Positions 30,514 to 39,184 of a DNA stretch of 64,000 nt are shown piece by piece. The stretch covers positions 168,002 to 232,001 of the forward strand of contig NZ_MEJH01000009.1 of NCBI RefSeq assembly GCF_001953635.1, read 5' to 3'. Under the pieces are notes generated by a model, which was not told where the DNA came from, searched no databases, and saw only the letters and a list, made by a program, of their open reading frames with translations. The stretch's first letter is position 1. The number at the start of each line of letters is the position of its first letter. The stretch is from Alteromonas abrolhosensis (GTDB taxonomy: Bacteria > Pseudomonadota > Gammaproteobacteria > Enterobacterales > Alteromonadaceae). The position numbers were made by a program, and so were the translations under genes.

Positions 30514-33165
30514 TTGACGCTGCAATCACTGATAAAGAATATCGACACAATCAGCTCTGTTGACGAAATTCCCGCCATTAAGTCGTGCGTGGAAGCCAGT
30601 TATGCCTGGATAACAGAGTCCTTCGACGCTACACCGGTTAATCAACTCGTTACGGGGCGCGCCCAATTCGTCGATGCGTTACTTTGTCATCTTTGGCAGC
30701 TATATGGTTTAGATACTGTTGACGAATTATCGCTTTGCGCCGTTGGCGGTTATGGTCGTGGTCACTTACAACCTCACTCAGACATCGATTTACTGATTGT
30801 TAGCAGAAAGAAGCTTAAGCCGGATGTGCAAGAAAAAATTGGCATGTTCATCACCCTTTTATGGGATATCAAATTAGATGTTGGCCAATCAGTTCGCACT
30901 ATTAAAGAAACGGTTAAGCTAGCAAAAGACGATATTACGATTGCAACCAATTTAGTTGAAAGCCGATTACTTTGTGGAAGCGAAGCCACCTTTGATAAAT
31001 TGTGGGACGAAGTTAACGGTCGAAATTCATGGTCGAGCAAAGCGTTTTTCTCAGCCAAGTATGACGAGCAGAAAAAACGCCACGCCAAATTCAACGGTAC
31101 CGCTTATAACCTTGAACCTAACATCAAAGAAAACCCGGGGTGTTTGCGAGATATTCAGTCTATTGGCTGGGTCGCGAAAAAGCATTTTAAAGAATACGAC
31201 GGCTGGAACTTAGTTGGCCACGGCTACTTTACCGAGCAAGAGCACAGTGAGTTAATTGCCTGTCGCATGCACCTTTGGAAAATGCGCTGTGCACTGCATC
31301 TGATTGCAGGCAGAAGCGAAAACCGACTGCTGTTTGATTACCAACCTGACGTCGCAAAAATGATGGGATATGGTGAAGAAGGCAAATCATCTGTCGAGAA
31401 AATGATGCGGGACTTTTTCCGCACCGTGGCGCGGGTGTCTGAGCTAAACCAAATGCTGCTTCAACGCTTCAAGTACGACATGCTGAATCAAAGTGTTCAG
31501 AAAAGCGTGATCATAAACGAAGATTTCGAACTGCTCGATAATATGATTTCGCCACGACACGAAACCGTATTTTCCTCACCCGAAGCTATCTTAGATTTTC
31601 TGCATTTGGTGGCTAACACACCAGAAGTACAAGGCCTCAGCACGATTTGTATTCGTCAGCTGCGCAACGCTCACCGCGCTTTTGAAGCAGAATACTATGT
31701 AGAGCGCCCGCTGTGCCGTGAAAAATTCATGCACTTAATGAAACAGCCTGAGTTCTTTGATTTTGCATGGGACATCATGCATCAGTACGGCATCTTACAA
31801 GCTTATCTTCCTGAATGGGATGCTATTGTAGGCATGATGCAGTTCGACCTGTTTCACGCCTATACGGTAGACGAGCACACTCACCGGCTAGTGAAGCATG
31901 TAAACTACTTTTTCTCGAAAGCGAATAAAGATTTCCCGCGCTGCGGCAGAATTTGTAGAAATCTCGACAAACCAGAAGTGCTTTATATCGCGGCTATTTT
32001 CCACGATATTGCCAAAGGAAGAAACGGCGACCATTCCACGTTGGGTGCCCAGGATGTGGCAAAGTTTTGTCAGCAGCACAATGTTCCTGGCGACGATGCT
32101 GAAATGATAGCTTGGCTAGTGGAAAATCACTTATTGATGTCAGTCGTGGCCCAACGCCGCGACATTTATGACCCTGACGTTATAAGCGAGTTTGCGGGCG
32201 CAGTTAGAAGTCATAACCACCTCAACTTGCTTTATACGCTGACCCTTGCTGATATTCGCGCCACCAATGACAACCTTTGGAACGATTGGAAAGCGTCTTT
32301 GCTTCGCGAATTATATTTGATGACGCAAAAGGCGTTGGACAACGGTCTTCAATGCCAAGTGACGCTTAACGAGCGAGTAACCACTCACAAACATCAGGCA
32401 AGACAGATATTACAGGAGCGTGCCATTGACCCCGTTGCCATAGACGCGCTGTGGGCCCGCCTTGACGACGACTATTTTGTTCGGTTTAAGCCCACGCAAA
32501 TTGCATGGCATACCGATGAAATTATTAAAGCTCAGAACGAATGGCTTACGCCAGAGCACAATGGCCTTTTAGTTAAGGCAAATGATAACAGTGCAAAAGG
32601 TGGCACAGAGGTATTTGTTTACGGTAAAGATAGAAAAGCGTTGTTTGCGCAGGTCGCTTCAGTGCTGGACAGTCGCAATTGTTCGATTCACGACGCACAC
32701 GTTACCGTAACCAGAGACGGCTATGTTTTTGATAGTATGCTAATTCTGGAAAATGACGGTAGTCGTATAAGCTCAGAGTCTCGCATTACGTCTATTGAGA
32801 ATGCCATTACTGCCCAACTTGAAAAGCCAGGTCGCTCGCACGAGAATAAGCGCAAGTTGCCTCGACAAATGAAACAACTAGACGTGCCTACCAAGGTTCG
32901 TTTTTTCAATATCAACGATGAAGCCACACTTATTGAGTTAGAAGCCCTAGACGCACCAGGCATTTTAGCTAAAATTGGTCACGCATTCGTTGATACTAAT
33001 ATGACGCTTAAGCTTGCGAAAATTGCCACTATTGGCGAGCGGGCCGAAGATATTTTTATCGTCAGCAATGAGGCTGGCAAAGCATTAACCCAAGAACAGC
33101 AGGTGAACCTTAAAAAGCGGATCCTGTTTAAACTCGATCAACTTGAAGATATCACAATACCATGA
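30514..33165 (+). CDS. glnD: Bifunctional uridylyltransferase / uridylyl-removing enzyme
   Basis: GlnD senses glutamine and adds or removes UMP on the PII proteins GlnB/GlnK, so controlling glutamine synthetase and NtrB. The nucleotidyltransferase domain carries [17 protein letters not shown] (G-G and D-x-D pattern, about residues 79-95). The HD hydrolase domain has [14 protein letters not shown] (about residues 498-511), and two ACT domains occupy the last 190 residues. Its 883 aa is normal. The TTG start at 30514 has AAAGGTG upstream. It overlaps dapD by ATGA, so the two are translationally coupled. Confidence 0.96.
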   Translation: MTLQSLIKNIDTISSVDEIPAIKSCVEASYAWITESFDATPVNQLVTGRAQFVDALLCHLWQLYGLDTVDELSLCAVGGYGRGHLQPHSDIDLLIVSRKKLKPDVQEKIGMFITLLWDIKLDVGQSVRTIKETVKLAKDDITIATNLVESRLLCGSEATFDKLWDEVNGRNSWSSKAFFSAKYDEQKKRHAKFNGTAYNLEPNIKENPGCLRDIQSIGWVAKKHFKEYDGWNLVGHGYFTEQEHSELIACRMHLWKMRCALHLIAGRSENRLLFDYQPDVAKMMGYGEEGKSSVEKMMRDFFRTVARVSELNQMLLQRFKYDMLNQSVQKSVIINEDFELLDNMISPRHETVFSSPEAILDFLHLVANTPEVQGLSTICIRQLRNAHRAFEAEYYVERPLCREKFMHLMKQPEFFDFAWDIMHQYGILQAYLPEWDAIVGMMQFDLFHAYTVDEHTHRLVKHVNYFFSKANKDFPRCGRICRNLDKPEVLYIAAIFHDIAKGRNGDHSTLGAQDVAKFCQQHNVPGDDAEMIAWLVENHLLMSVVAQRRDIYDPDVISEFAGAVRSHNHLNLLYTLTLADIRATNDNLWNDWKASLLRELYLMTQKALDNGLQCQVTLNERVTTHKHQARQILQERAIDPVAIDALWARLDDDYFVRFKPTQIAWHTDEIIKAQNEWLTPEHNGLLVKANDNSAKGGTEVFVYGKDRKALFAQVASVLDSRNCSIHDAHVTVTRDGYVFDSMLILENDGSRISSESRITSIENAITAQLEKPGRSHENKRKLPRQMKQLDVPTKVRFFNINDEATLIELEALDAPGILAKIGHAFVDTNMTLKLAKIATIGERAEDIFIVSNEAGKALTQEQQVNLKKRILFKLDQLEDITIP

Positions 33166-33986
33166 ATGAATTGAAAGCCATTATTGAAGACGCCTTCGAA
33201 AATCGCGATAGCATTAGCCCTTCATCTGCACCTGATGAAGTAAGAGATGCAGTAGCACAAGCTATTGACCTTCTAAACACAGGTAAAGCGCGCGTTGCAG
33301 AAAAGATAGCTGGCGAATGGGTAGTACATCAATGGCTTAAAAAAGCTGTTCTACTTTTCTTCCGTCTTCACAACAACGATGTGATTGAAGGCGCTGAAAG
33401 TAAGTTTTATGACAAAGTACCGCTTAAGTACACTAACTATACTGCTGAGCAGTTTGCAGCAGATGGCGCACGTATTGTTCCACCTGCCGCGGTACGTACG
33501 GGTACTTTCGTAGGTAAGAACGCGGTTGTTATGCCTTCTTATGTAAACATTGGTGCATTTGTTGACGAAGGCACCATGGTTGATACGTGGGCAACGGTAG
33601 GCTCGTGTGCGCAAATTGGTAAGAATGTTCACTTATCAGGTGGCGTGGGCATTGGTGGCGTATTAGAACCGCTTCAAGCAAACCCTACCATTATTGAAGA
33701 CAACTGCTTTATCGGCGCCCGTTCTGAAATTGTAGAAGGTGTGATTGTTGAAGAAGGCTCTGTTATTTCAATGGGCGTCTACATCGGTCAGAGCACTCGT
33801 ATTTATGACCGTGAAACCGGTGAAATTCATTACGGCCGTGTACCAGCAGGTTCAGTAGTAGTGGCGGGTAACCTGCCAAGCGCCGATGGCAAATACAGCC
33901 TTTACGCCGCTATCATCGTGAAGAAAGTAGATGCGAAAACCCGCGCGAAAGTAGGTATCAACGCACTACTTCGCGGCGTAGAATAA
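33162..33986 (+). CDS. dapD: 2,3,4,5-tetrahydropyridine-2,6-dicarboxylate N-succinyltransferase
   Basis: DapD succinylates tetrahydrodipicolinate in the lysine and meso-diaminopimelate pathway. The 274-aa protein (E. coli 274) has an alpha-helical N-terminus and then a left-handed beta-helix of hexapeptide repeats, with [20 protein letters not shown] and [11 protein letters not shown] as family markers. The start overlaps the glnD stop (ATGA). glnD-dapD adjacency is conserved in gammaproteobacteria. A strong terminator follows. Confidence 0.97.
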   Translation: MNELKAIIEDAFENRDSISPSSAPDEVRDAVAQAIDLLNTGKARVAEKIAGEWVVHQWLKKAVLLFFRLHNNDVIEGAESKFYDKVPLKYTNYTAEQFAADGARIVPPAAVRTGTFVGKNAVVMPSYVNIGAFVDEGTMVDTWATVGSCAQIGKNVHLSGGVGIGGVLEPLQANPTIIEDNCFIGARSEIVEGVIVEEGSVISMGVYIGQSTRIYDRETGEIHYGRVPAGSVVVAGNLPSADGKYSLYAAIIVKKVDAKTRAKVGINALLRGVE

Positions 33987-34065
33987 GCAGTATTTCTGTC
34001 TTATCGCTTACGGCTCGGGTTAATTTCAATTGGCCGAGCCACATGCTAAAAGGCTCACAAATTAA

Positions 34066-34095
34066 AAGAGGCGCTTATGCGCCTCTTTCTTTTCG
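34066..34095. terminator. Bidirectional terminator between dapD and yqcA
   Basis: Perfect stem GAGGCGC-TTAT-GCGCCTC, with TTTCTTTTC after it on the plus strand and TTTTAATT after it on the minus strand. It lies between convergent genes and can serve both. Confidence 0.85.
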
Positions 34096-34116
34096 TAATC
34101 AGAATATTTCTAAGAC

Positions 34117-34566
34117 TTAAGCCAACAGCTTATCTTTAATGGTGTTAACCCACTCTACAACGTCTTTTTCTGGCTCTAGAGTTTCAATTGCGTCAACTTC
34201 TAACATATCGGCAACTGCGTTACCTTGTAGTTCGGTCAGTAACGCATGAAACTGTTTACCAGCTCCACAGAAACTATCGCCATAGCTGCTATCGCCTAGC
34301 GCTGCTACCGCGAATGGCTTGCCAGTTAACATAGGCGATTCGTCTTTCAAATCTGAAAACACAAACTCAAGGTTTGGTGGTACATCGCCCTGTCCTGTTG
34401 TAGAGGTGATGATCAAAAGTGCATCAGCATCAGTGAAATCTGCCACCGACGGGTCGCTTTCAAGTGAGCAGTCCACGCCCTGTTCAGCTAAGTTCTCTTC
34501 CACCTGCTCAGCTACGTGTTGCGCGTTGCCGTAAACTGTACCCGCAATAATTTTCAATGTTGCCAT
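34117..34566 (-). CDS. yqcA: Flavodoxin YqcA
   Basis: A 149-aa FMN-binding electron carrier. The phosphate-binding loop GTVYGNAQ is at residues 9-16, TSTTGQGD binds the isoalloxazine side, and ALGDSSYGDSFCGAGKQF is the C-terminal flavin contact. Sequence and length match YqcA more closely than the related MioC. It follows truC and yqcC on the same strand, the enterobacterial yqcC-truC-yqcA order. The redox partner is not known from sequence. Confidence 0.9.
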   Translation of the reverse strand: MATLKIIAGTVYGNAQHVAEQVEENLAEQGVDCSLESDPSVADFTDADALLIITSTTGQGDVPPNLEFVFSDLKDESPMLTGKPFAVAALGDSSYGDSFCGAGKQFHALLTELQGNAVADMLEVDAIETLEPEKDVVEWVNTIKDKLLA

Positions 34567-34632
34567 TTTTACCTCTTAAACCAATGATCGTCGCCTTTCT
34601 CGACAGGCGGAAATTCTTACTATTTTATCAAC

Positions 34633-35481
34633 CTAAACGCAAAACGGCGCTAATTTTTCGAGCCATAGTCGCATTTCACTGTGCATCTGTGAATTAATTG
34701 ATAGCCACTTTCCAGTGACAGGATGAGAAAAGCCCATGTGAGTACAACTTAAGGCCAAATTGTTAAAATTAAAGTGCTGCTTGGCGAATTTGTTTTGTTT
34801 GCCATCGCCGTGGGTCGTGTCACCAATAATGGGATGACGAATATGTACCATGTGTCTACGAAGTTGATGTTTGCGCCCGGTACTAGGTGAAAGCTTCACT
34901 AGCGAATATCGTGCACTTTGGTATTTGCCCACAGGCTCAGGCACTTCAAATTTTGCTACTGACTGATACATAGTTGATGCAGGTTGTGGCGGCTGCTGCG
35001 GGCGCTTATGCTTGTCTGCAATTTTGTCGTAGCGGTATTTTAGGGCGTAATCGATATATCCGGTATGGTGCACAAAACCGCGAACTATAGCGTGATACGT
35101 TTTTATTACCTGCTTGTCCATCATCTGCTGCCCAAGCTTTGCAGCAATTTCTGAGCTAAAGCTAAACACCAGCACACCTGACGTGGGTCGGTCTAATCGG
35201 TGAGCTGGGTATACGTGCTGGCCTATTTGATCTCTAAGTGTCTGCACCGCAAACACAGTTTCGTGTCTATCGATCGGGCTTCTATGTACTAATAGGCCTG
35301 GCGGCTTCTCAATCGCAATGATGTGTTCATCTTGGTACAACACAGGTAAATGAAGAGCGTTAACACGACCGTCCTCACCAGCGCTTGCCTTTCCTATTAT
35401 TTGCTCATCTGAATGCACAGTTAATTGGCCTTTTAAATCGTTCTTCATAGTGCGTTGTATTTGCTCACCCAATGTCTCCAT
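34633..35481 (-). CDS. truC: tRNA pseudouridine(65) synthase TruC
   Basis: TruC isomerises U65 in tRNA-Ile and tRNA-Asp. The RluA-family catalytic Asp is in AHRLDRPTSGVLVFSF, preceded by IAIEKPPGLLVHRSPIDR and DQIGQHVYP, which are TruC-specific. The start is uncertain: ATG 35481 (about 282 aa) and ATG 35448 both overlap or closely follow the yqcC stop, and neither has a clear ribosome binding site. Compared with E. coli there are about 40 extra N-terminal residues. Membership of the yqcC-truC-yqcA cluster supports the name. Confidence 0.88.
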   Translation of the reverse strand: METLGEQIQRTMKNDLKGQLTVHSDEQIIGKASAGEDGRVNALHLPVLYQDEHIIAIEKPPGLLVHRSPIDRHETVFAVQTLRDQIGQHVYPAHRLDRPTSGVLVFSFSSEIAAKLGQQMMDKQVIKTYHAIVRGFVHHTGYIDYALKYRYDKIADKHKRPQQPPQPASTMYQSVAKFEVPEPVGKYQSARYSLVKLSPSTGRKHQLRRHMVHIRHPIIGDTTHGDGKQNKFAKQHFNFNNLALSCTHMGFSHPVTGKWLSINSQMHSEMRLWLEKLAPFCV

Positions 35482-35809
35482 TGGCAATGTTATCAATAAT
35501 TTGAAGCTGAGACAGGGTGCGCTGATTCGCCGATGATAGGTATATTTGCGCTGCAGGCGTAATTTGCATAGGGGGAAGAGGTTGTTCATTCGTCAACAAG
35601 ACGCGCATTTTGGGAATAAAAATAAAAGCCAACCAACTCTCAAACGCTAAACAATCGACCGCAAAAGGAACCGCACTTTCCATAGCATTTTTTAGGTCTT
35701 GTTCCGCAGGCTCTTCATTTGGCCAAATACCATCTTGATACATGTCTGTTTCTAATTGTATCAATGCTTTACTTAATGCAATGTGATGAGTGCTATTCGT
35801 TTTAATCAC
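35465..35809 (-). CDS. yqcC: YqcC family protein (DUF446)
   Basis: A small conserved protein of unknown function. Residues around WPNEEP, MESLEWLQ-like CLAFESWLAFIFIPKM and LTNEQPLPP match the DUF446 pattern. I use the GTG at 35809 (114 aa, close to the E. coli 109) because GGAGAGG lies just upstream. The frame is open 51 codons further, but the extra residues do not resemble the family, and an extended -10 (TGCTATACT, hexamer at 35857-35852) within that stretch looks like the real promoter. It overlaps truC by about 17 nt. Confidence 0.85.
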   Translation of the reverse strand: MIKTNSTHHIALSKALIQLETDMYQDGIWPNEEPAEQDLKNAMESAVPFAVDCLAFESWLAFIFIPKMRVLLTNEQPLPPMQITPAAQIYLSSANQRTLSQLQIIDNIANGDIG

Positions 35810-35851
35810 ATCCTCTCCGCAATTCAAAAACGCTTTACTTTCGAAGCGCGC

Positions 35852-35860
35852 AGTATAGCA
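35852..35860 (-). promoter_or_regulatory. Extended -10 promoter of yqcC-truC-yqcA
   Basis: Minus-strand TGCTATACT with a GCGCGC discriminator, about 43 nt before the yqcC GTG. It argues against the longer reading of yqcC. Confidence 0.5.
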
Positions 35861-36016
35861 GGGGCTAAAGGTCAACATAAGTGTGCGTGTCTTATCGTTG
35901 AATTTCTTCTGCTGTGATACCATTACTCGTATTTGTTGGCGGTCACTCATAGAAGTCCCCATAGATAGATTTGCCCACTGACAAATTTTGATTAAAGCAG
36001 TATTTTGGAACGAGTT

Positions 36017-37066
36017 ATGAGCGCTAACAGTATTAATTCTATCAGCGAGTTTTTGTTACATGCAGGCACTGAATACCAGGTTTTTGATTTAGGTCGTCGC
36101 CTTGAACCCACAGATAGTCAGACTTTTCTAGAAATAGAAAACGGCAGTGCTTACGCGCCTTACCCTCGTCAGCAGCACGCGTGGTTCGGCATCGTCTTTT
36201 GGAATAAAAATGCTTCTACTCAACACTATATTTGGTTTGTGAAACTGCCGCTTGATGAGCAAGGCTTAGTGGTTGCCGCTGCAAGGAATCATTTTCTAGA
36301 GATTATTGTTGATGCACTAGGCCAGTCTGTCGCTGAAGATACTGAAAAAGCACAAACACTGCCTGACAACCCTTATTCGTTTGTTCCCAATCAATCGCAA
36401 CTTGCTCAATTTAACGCACTAGTTAAACGCACCCTAAACCAACCTTTAAGTGAAGAGGCGCAAAAAGTTGAGGCCTACATTCAAGCCCCGCAACTTGTTG
36501 ATTGGCAGCATATATCCATGCAGAGCGTGGCAGACTTTGTACATAGCCTAAGCCATCACCCCAAACAAGATGTATTAGCGCAGGCGATTAAAACCAACAC
36601 TTCACTTTACTCGGACGTTTTCCTTAACACTTTAATGGAAATGAGTGAAAGCGTTTCTCTGCCTGAAAATTTATTAGCGGCGTATTTGGCTGAGATAGAT
36701 AAAAGTACTGACATCAATTTAGCGGCGTTAAGAGGCACGTCAGAGGGTACCTTTAACCCGACCATTAACAACAAACTACTCGAACTATTAAAAAGCGAAA
36801 AGTCGCAGAGACTTGATATTCTAAGCGTTATTGCAGCTCGTCATTTCGAGCAAATGGAGCCACTACTGCTTAGTGCCTTTCTAGAACAGGCGGCAAAAAT
36901 GGACGAAAAAGAGGGTCATCAAGGTGCTTTATTCGCAGGGTTCTTTTCGGATTTAGTGCAAATCCCGAAATTACGCAGACAAGTGCTAACCCTATTGCAT
37001 TCAAACGCGAACTCACAGGTTCTCGGCAACGCATTTCAACAATTGTTTGCACAAGCGAGAAAGTAA
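36017..37066 (+). CDS. DUF3549 family protein
   Basis: A 349-aa soluble protein of unknown function found in gammaproteobacteria, usually beside a DUF3301 gene and the yqcC cluster. The N-terminal block SISEFLLHAGTEYQVFDLGRR and HAWFGIVFWNK are what I recognise as the family. The C-terminal half is helical and repeat-like, rich in Leu and Ala. The ATG at 36017 is taken as start; the frame is open to a TTG at 36005. It is divergent from yqcC and directly abuts the DUF3301 gene (stop and start adjacent). Confidence 0.75.
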   Translation: MSANSINSISEFLLHAGTEYQVFDLGRRLEPTDSQTFLEIENGSAYAPYPRQQHAWFGIVFWNKNASTQHYIWFVKLPLDEQGLVVAAARNHFLEIIVDALGQSVAEDTEKAQTLPDNPYSFVPNQSQLAQFNALVKRTLNQPLSEEAQKVEAYIQAPQLVDWQHISMQSVADFVHSLSHHPKQDVLAQAIKTNTSLYSDVFLNTLMEMSESVSLPENLLAAYLAEIDKSTDINLAALRGTSEGTFNPTINNKLLELLKSEKSQRLDILSVIAARHFEQMEPLLLSAFLEQAAKMDEKEGHQGALFAGFFSDLVQIPKLRRQVLTLLHSNANSQVLGNAFQQLFAQARK

Positions 37067-37369
37067 ATGACGTTACTTGAGTTGGTGGTGTGGTTGGTTA
37101 TTGGATTTACTGGCTATCAGTTTTGGCGCATTAGAGCCATTTCCGAGCAAACAAATACGTACCTAAGGCAATACTGCGATAAGCACAACTTACAGTTGCT
37201 TAGTGTGGCGAGAGCAAAAACACGATTTTCATTCAAATATGGTAAGCCAGACTGGCACAGCTTATTCAATTTTGAGTTTTCAAGTAATGGCGAAGACCGA
37301 TATACCGGCGAAGTTGAATTGATAGGTGTAAGGGTTATGCGAACAGAAGTACCGCCCCATAGGGTATGA
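37067..37369 (+). CDS. DUF3301 family small membrane-anchored protein
   Basis: A 100-aa protein with one N-terminal membrane helix (TLLELVVWLVIGFTGYQFW) and a cytoplasmic tail containing YLRQYCDKHNLQLLSVARAK and the YTGEVELIG strand. The pattern is that of DUF3301, function unknown. It starts on the base after the DUF3549 stop, so both are one transcript, which ends at the shared terminator 37418-37450. Confidence 0.75.
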   Translation: MTLLELVVWLVIGFTGYQFWRIRAISEQTNTYLRQYCDKHNLQLLSVARAKTRFSFKYGKPDWHSLFNFEFSSNGEDRYTGEVELIGVRVMRTEVPPHRV

Positions 37370-37417
37370 GCTAATATATCCAAATGCACTTAGGCTTTTA
37401 AACCACTCCAAAAATTC

Positions 37418-37450
37418 AAAAAAAAGGGGAACCTGTCGGCTCCCCTTTTT
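37418..37450. terminator. Strong terminator ending the csrB-like RNA (usable on both strands)
   Basis: Minus-strand stem GGGGAGCC-GACA-GGTTCCCC (8 bp with one G-U pair, extended by A/T pairs) followed by eight T residues. On the plus strand the same hairpin has one A-C mismatch and a T5 tail, so it can also end the DUF3549-DUF3301 transcript. Confidence 0.9.
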
Positions 37451-38052
37451 CCTGGAATTTTGAGTATCCTTCTCCGCGATCCTTTGCGACTAAAATCTTC
37501 CCGATTAAAATCCGTATACGCCCCTTTCCATCTACTCTCGCGCCTTCCTGTGCGAGCTACACTTCCATGCGTAGGTCCCTTTCCTTTTTTCCTAAATTAC
37601 TACACATCCTACATGCAGTGTTCCTCATCCTGAGGCTGTCCTTGTCAGGCTCCGCTGACGATCCCTTCCTTCGTTCCATTTTTCGCTGCACATCCTGCTA
37701 CAGCTTTGCTAATCCTTTAGCATGTCCTTCTTTCATCCTTGGTTTGCTCGTCCATGCAAACTAGAAATTCCTTGATGGCTCTCCTGCCGTTGGCTCCTTG
37801 CCTCTAGCTCCTTGCTAGCTTTAGTCCCTTTATCCCTGCAACGTCCTGTACGTGATGTCCTATCACGTCTCTCGTCCTTGAATTCCTTTATTCCCTATCA
37901 AATCCGTTTTCAACATCCGTTTAATGCAGCATCCTATCTGCTTTCCCTTCCCTTTACTCACTGCCTTGTGAGAGTCTCATCCTTAAGTTGTCCTAACTTA
38001 TTCCGTTGATGATTCCTTACTCAATCCGTGACTCGTCGTGTTTCCTTGTGAC
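37418..38052 (-). ncRNA. csrB: Large CsrB-family regulatory RNA (CsrA-sequestering)
   Basis: No plausible protein is encoded here, and the plus strand is pyrimidine-rich because the minus strand is crowded with GGA: I count about 45 in 635 nt, against about 10 expected by chance. Many sit in hairpin loops, for example at (plus coordinates) 37537-37556, 37623-37635, 37644-37659, 37707-37722, 37742-37761, 37804-37818, 37852-37866, 37926-37941 and 37984-38000. CsrB-type RNAs bind many CsrA dimers through such loops and so relieve CsrA repression. No run of five or more T residues occurs before the terminal one, so this seems to be one transcript. It lies next to yqcC, on the yqcC side of syd, the same neighbourhood as E. 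coli csrB. The 5' end is inferred from a TACTAT -10 at 38064-38059. It is much longer than the 369-nt E. coli RNA. Confidence 0.88.
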
Positions 38053-38154
38053 ATGTTTATAGTATCCCTTCCAATTATTACCGCCATATTGAATTACAAG
38101 GATTTAAGAAAGTTTTTTGTACGACTTTCGACTACTTTTTAAAATATTCAATAG

Positions 38155-38167
38155 AATCAAAGACTTT
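38155..38167 (+). promoter_or_regulatory. IHF-like site upstream of csrB
   Basis: AATCAAAGACTTT matches the IHF consensus WATCAANNNNTTR at all but the last base and lies in an AT-rich tract (about 38095-38210). IHF bends the csrB upstream region in enterobacteria to bring UvrY to the promoter; the same geometry would work here. Functional assignment is inference. Confidence 0.4.
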
Positions 38168-38222
38168 ATACTTTAGTATAATTTTTTCTTTCAGAATTTA
38201 GGTAAGATCACTCACAGCGTTT

Positions 38223-38240
38223 GTAGGAAATGTCTTACAA
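38223..38240 (-). promoter_or_regulatory. GacA/UvrY binding palindrome upstream of csrB
   Basis: TGTAGG-N6-CTTACA differs at one base (TGTAGG for TGTAAG) from the GacA/UvrY upstream activating sequence TGTAAG-N6-CTTACA. It is centred about 180 nt upstream of the predicted csrB start, a distance like that in E. coli csrB. It indicates activation by the BarA/UvrY (GacS/GacA) two-component system. Confidence 0.75.
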
Positions 38241-38528
38241 GCGAATGAGGCAAAAATGCATTTTTGTAAATATGCTAGGAAGCGAGGGGACAACCAAGAA
38301 AGCGTTAAGAAAGTTCACCTACATCTTGAGTTACTTTGAAAGCTAAGCTAGTGACTACAAGTTTAATGAACGGTACTTTTCCTCAATGACATAGCAGTGC
38401 TGACGACATATTAGTTATAAGTATATAAGAGCGAATATCTAATCGTGCTCCGTTTACGCTTGTCTAAAGCGCGGTGAAAATTTGCAATACCTTTTCCACT
38501 ATCGATTAAAAAATAAACTATTCTTATA

Positions 38529-38542
38529 TTGACTGGGATCAA
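38529..38542 (+). promoter_or_regulatory. FNR-like box upstream of hsp20
   Basis: TTGAC-TGGG-ATCAA matches the FNR consensus TTGAT-N4-ATCAA at nine of ten positions, about 110 nt upstream of the hsp20 start. The same TTGACT, with GATTAAAT about 18 nt later, could instead be a -35 element. Either reading places hsp20 control here. Confidence 0.45.
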
Positions 38543-38646
38543 TATCATTAGCGATTAAATCTTGTTAACTATTAGCAGCTGATAAGTCAAAGCTTAGGTA
38601 GTTCGGCTCACCATAATCTACTTATTATTGCGATAGGAGACTTATT

Positions 38647-39144
38647 ATGAGTAATTTACCCATAACTAATCGTTCCAGTGACAGTAAATCAAACAGCTTC
38701 TTGTCTAGCTTCTTTGGACAAAAGGCCCTTGATAACTTCTTTCAAGATTTTTCTAGTCATTTTCCCTTTTCAAAAGAGTCCTCCGGTCTTATAGACACCA
38801 AACTAGATTTCGTTACGCCCAAGGTCGATATTGTTGAGCGTAAAAAAAGCTATGAATTGACTGCGGAATTACCGGGGTTAGAGAGTAAGGACATAAAACT
38901 ATCGCTGTCAGACGACATTCTCACTATAAGCGGGGAGAAGAAGTATGAAAGTGATGAAGATAAAGAAGACAACATACACGTGATGGAACGTAGTTACGGC
39001 AGTTTTCAGCGTAGTTTCAGGTTACCTGTGAGCGTAGAGCAGGATGCTATTAACGCAAATTTTAAGAAAGGAGTACTCAAGATACTTCTTCCTAAATCGG
39101 CTAAAGCACAGGAATTACAGCGTAAGATTGAGATAACAGACTAG
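38647..39144 (+). CDS. Hsp20/alpha-crystallin family small heat shock protein
   Basis: An ATP-independent holdase that binds unfolding proteins until DnaK or ClpB acts. The 165-aa product has a Ser/Phe-rich N-terminal arm and the alpha-crystallin domain at about 55-150, including PKVDIVERKKSYELTAELPG, the GEKKYE loop and FKKGVLKILLPK. Its C-terminal tail lacks an obvious IxI/V motif (KIEITD is the nearest). AGGAG lies 8 nt before the ATG. It precedes glgC by 40 bp on the same strand, so the two may be cotranscribed. Similarity is to the class A-like Hsp20 of environmental bacteria rather than IbpA/IbpB. Confidence 0.9.
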   Translation: MSNLPITNRSSDSKSNSFLSSFFGQKALDNFFQDFSSHFPFSKESSGLIDTKLDFVTPKVDIVERKKSYELTAELPGLESKDIKLSLSDDILTISGEKKYESDEDKEDNIHVMERSYGSFQRSFRLPVSVEQDAINANFKKGVLKILLPKSAKAQELQRKIEITD

Positions 39145-39184
39145 ATACAAATAGCGCCAGGGACGGCTGAATTCGGAGCCTGAT

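Noticed and set aside
35810..35962. 51-codon N-terminal extension of yqcC
   Set aside because: The residues do not resemble the family, and an extended -10 promoter lies inside this stretch; the GTG at 35809 with a good ribosome binding site gives the family length.
37567..38009. Two plus-strand ORFs of 65 codons (37567-37764 and 37812-38009)
   Set aside because: They lie on the strand opposite the GGA-rich RNA. Their Ser/Leu/Phe/Pro-rich products reflect repeated TCC triplets, and they have no credible ribosome binding site or family resemblance.
37441..38060. Short tandem repeat or CRISPR-like array
   Set aside because: The TCCTT/GGA units recur at irregular spacing, with different flanking sequences that form hairpins, and there are no constant-length repeats and spacers.
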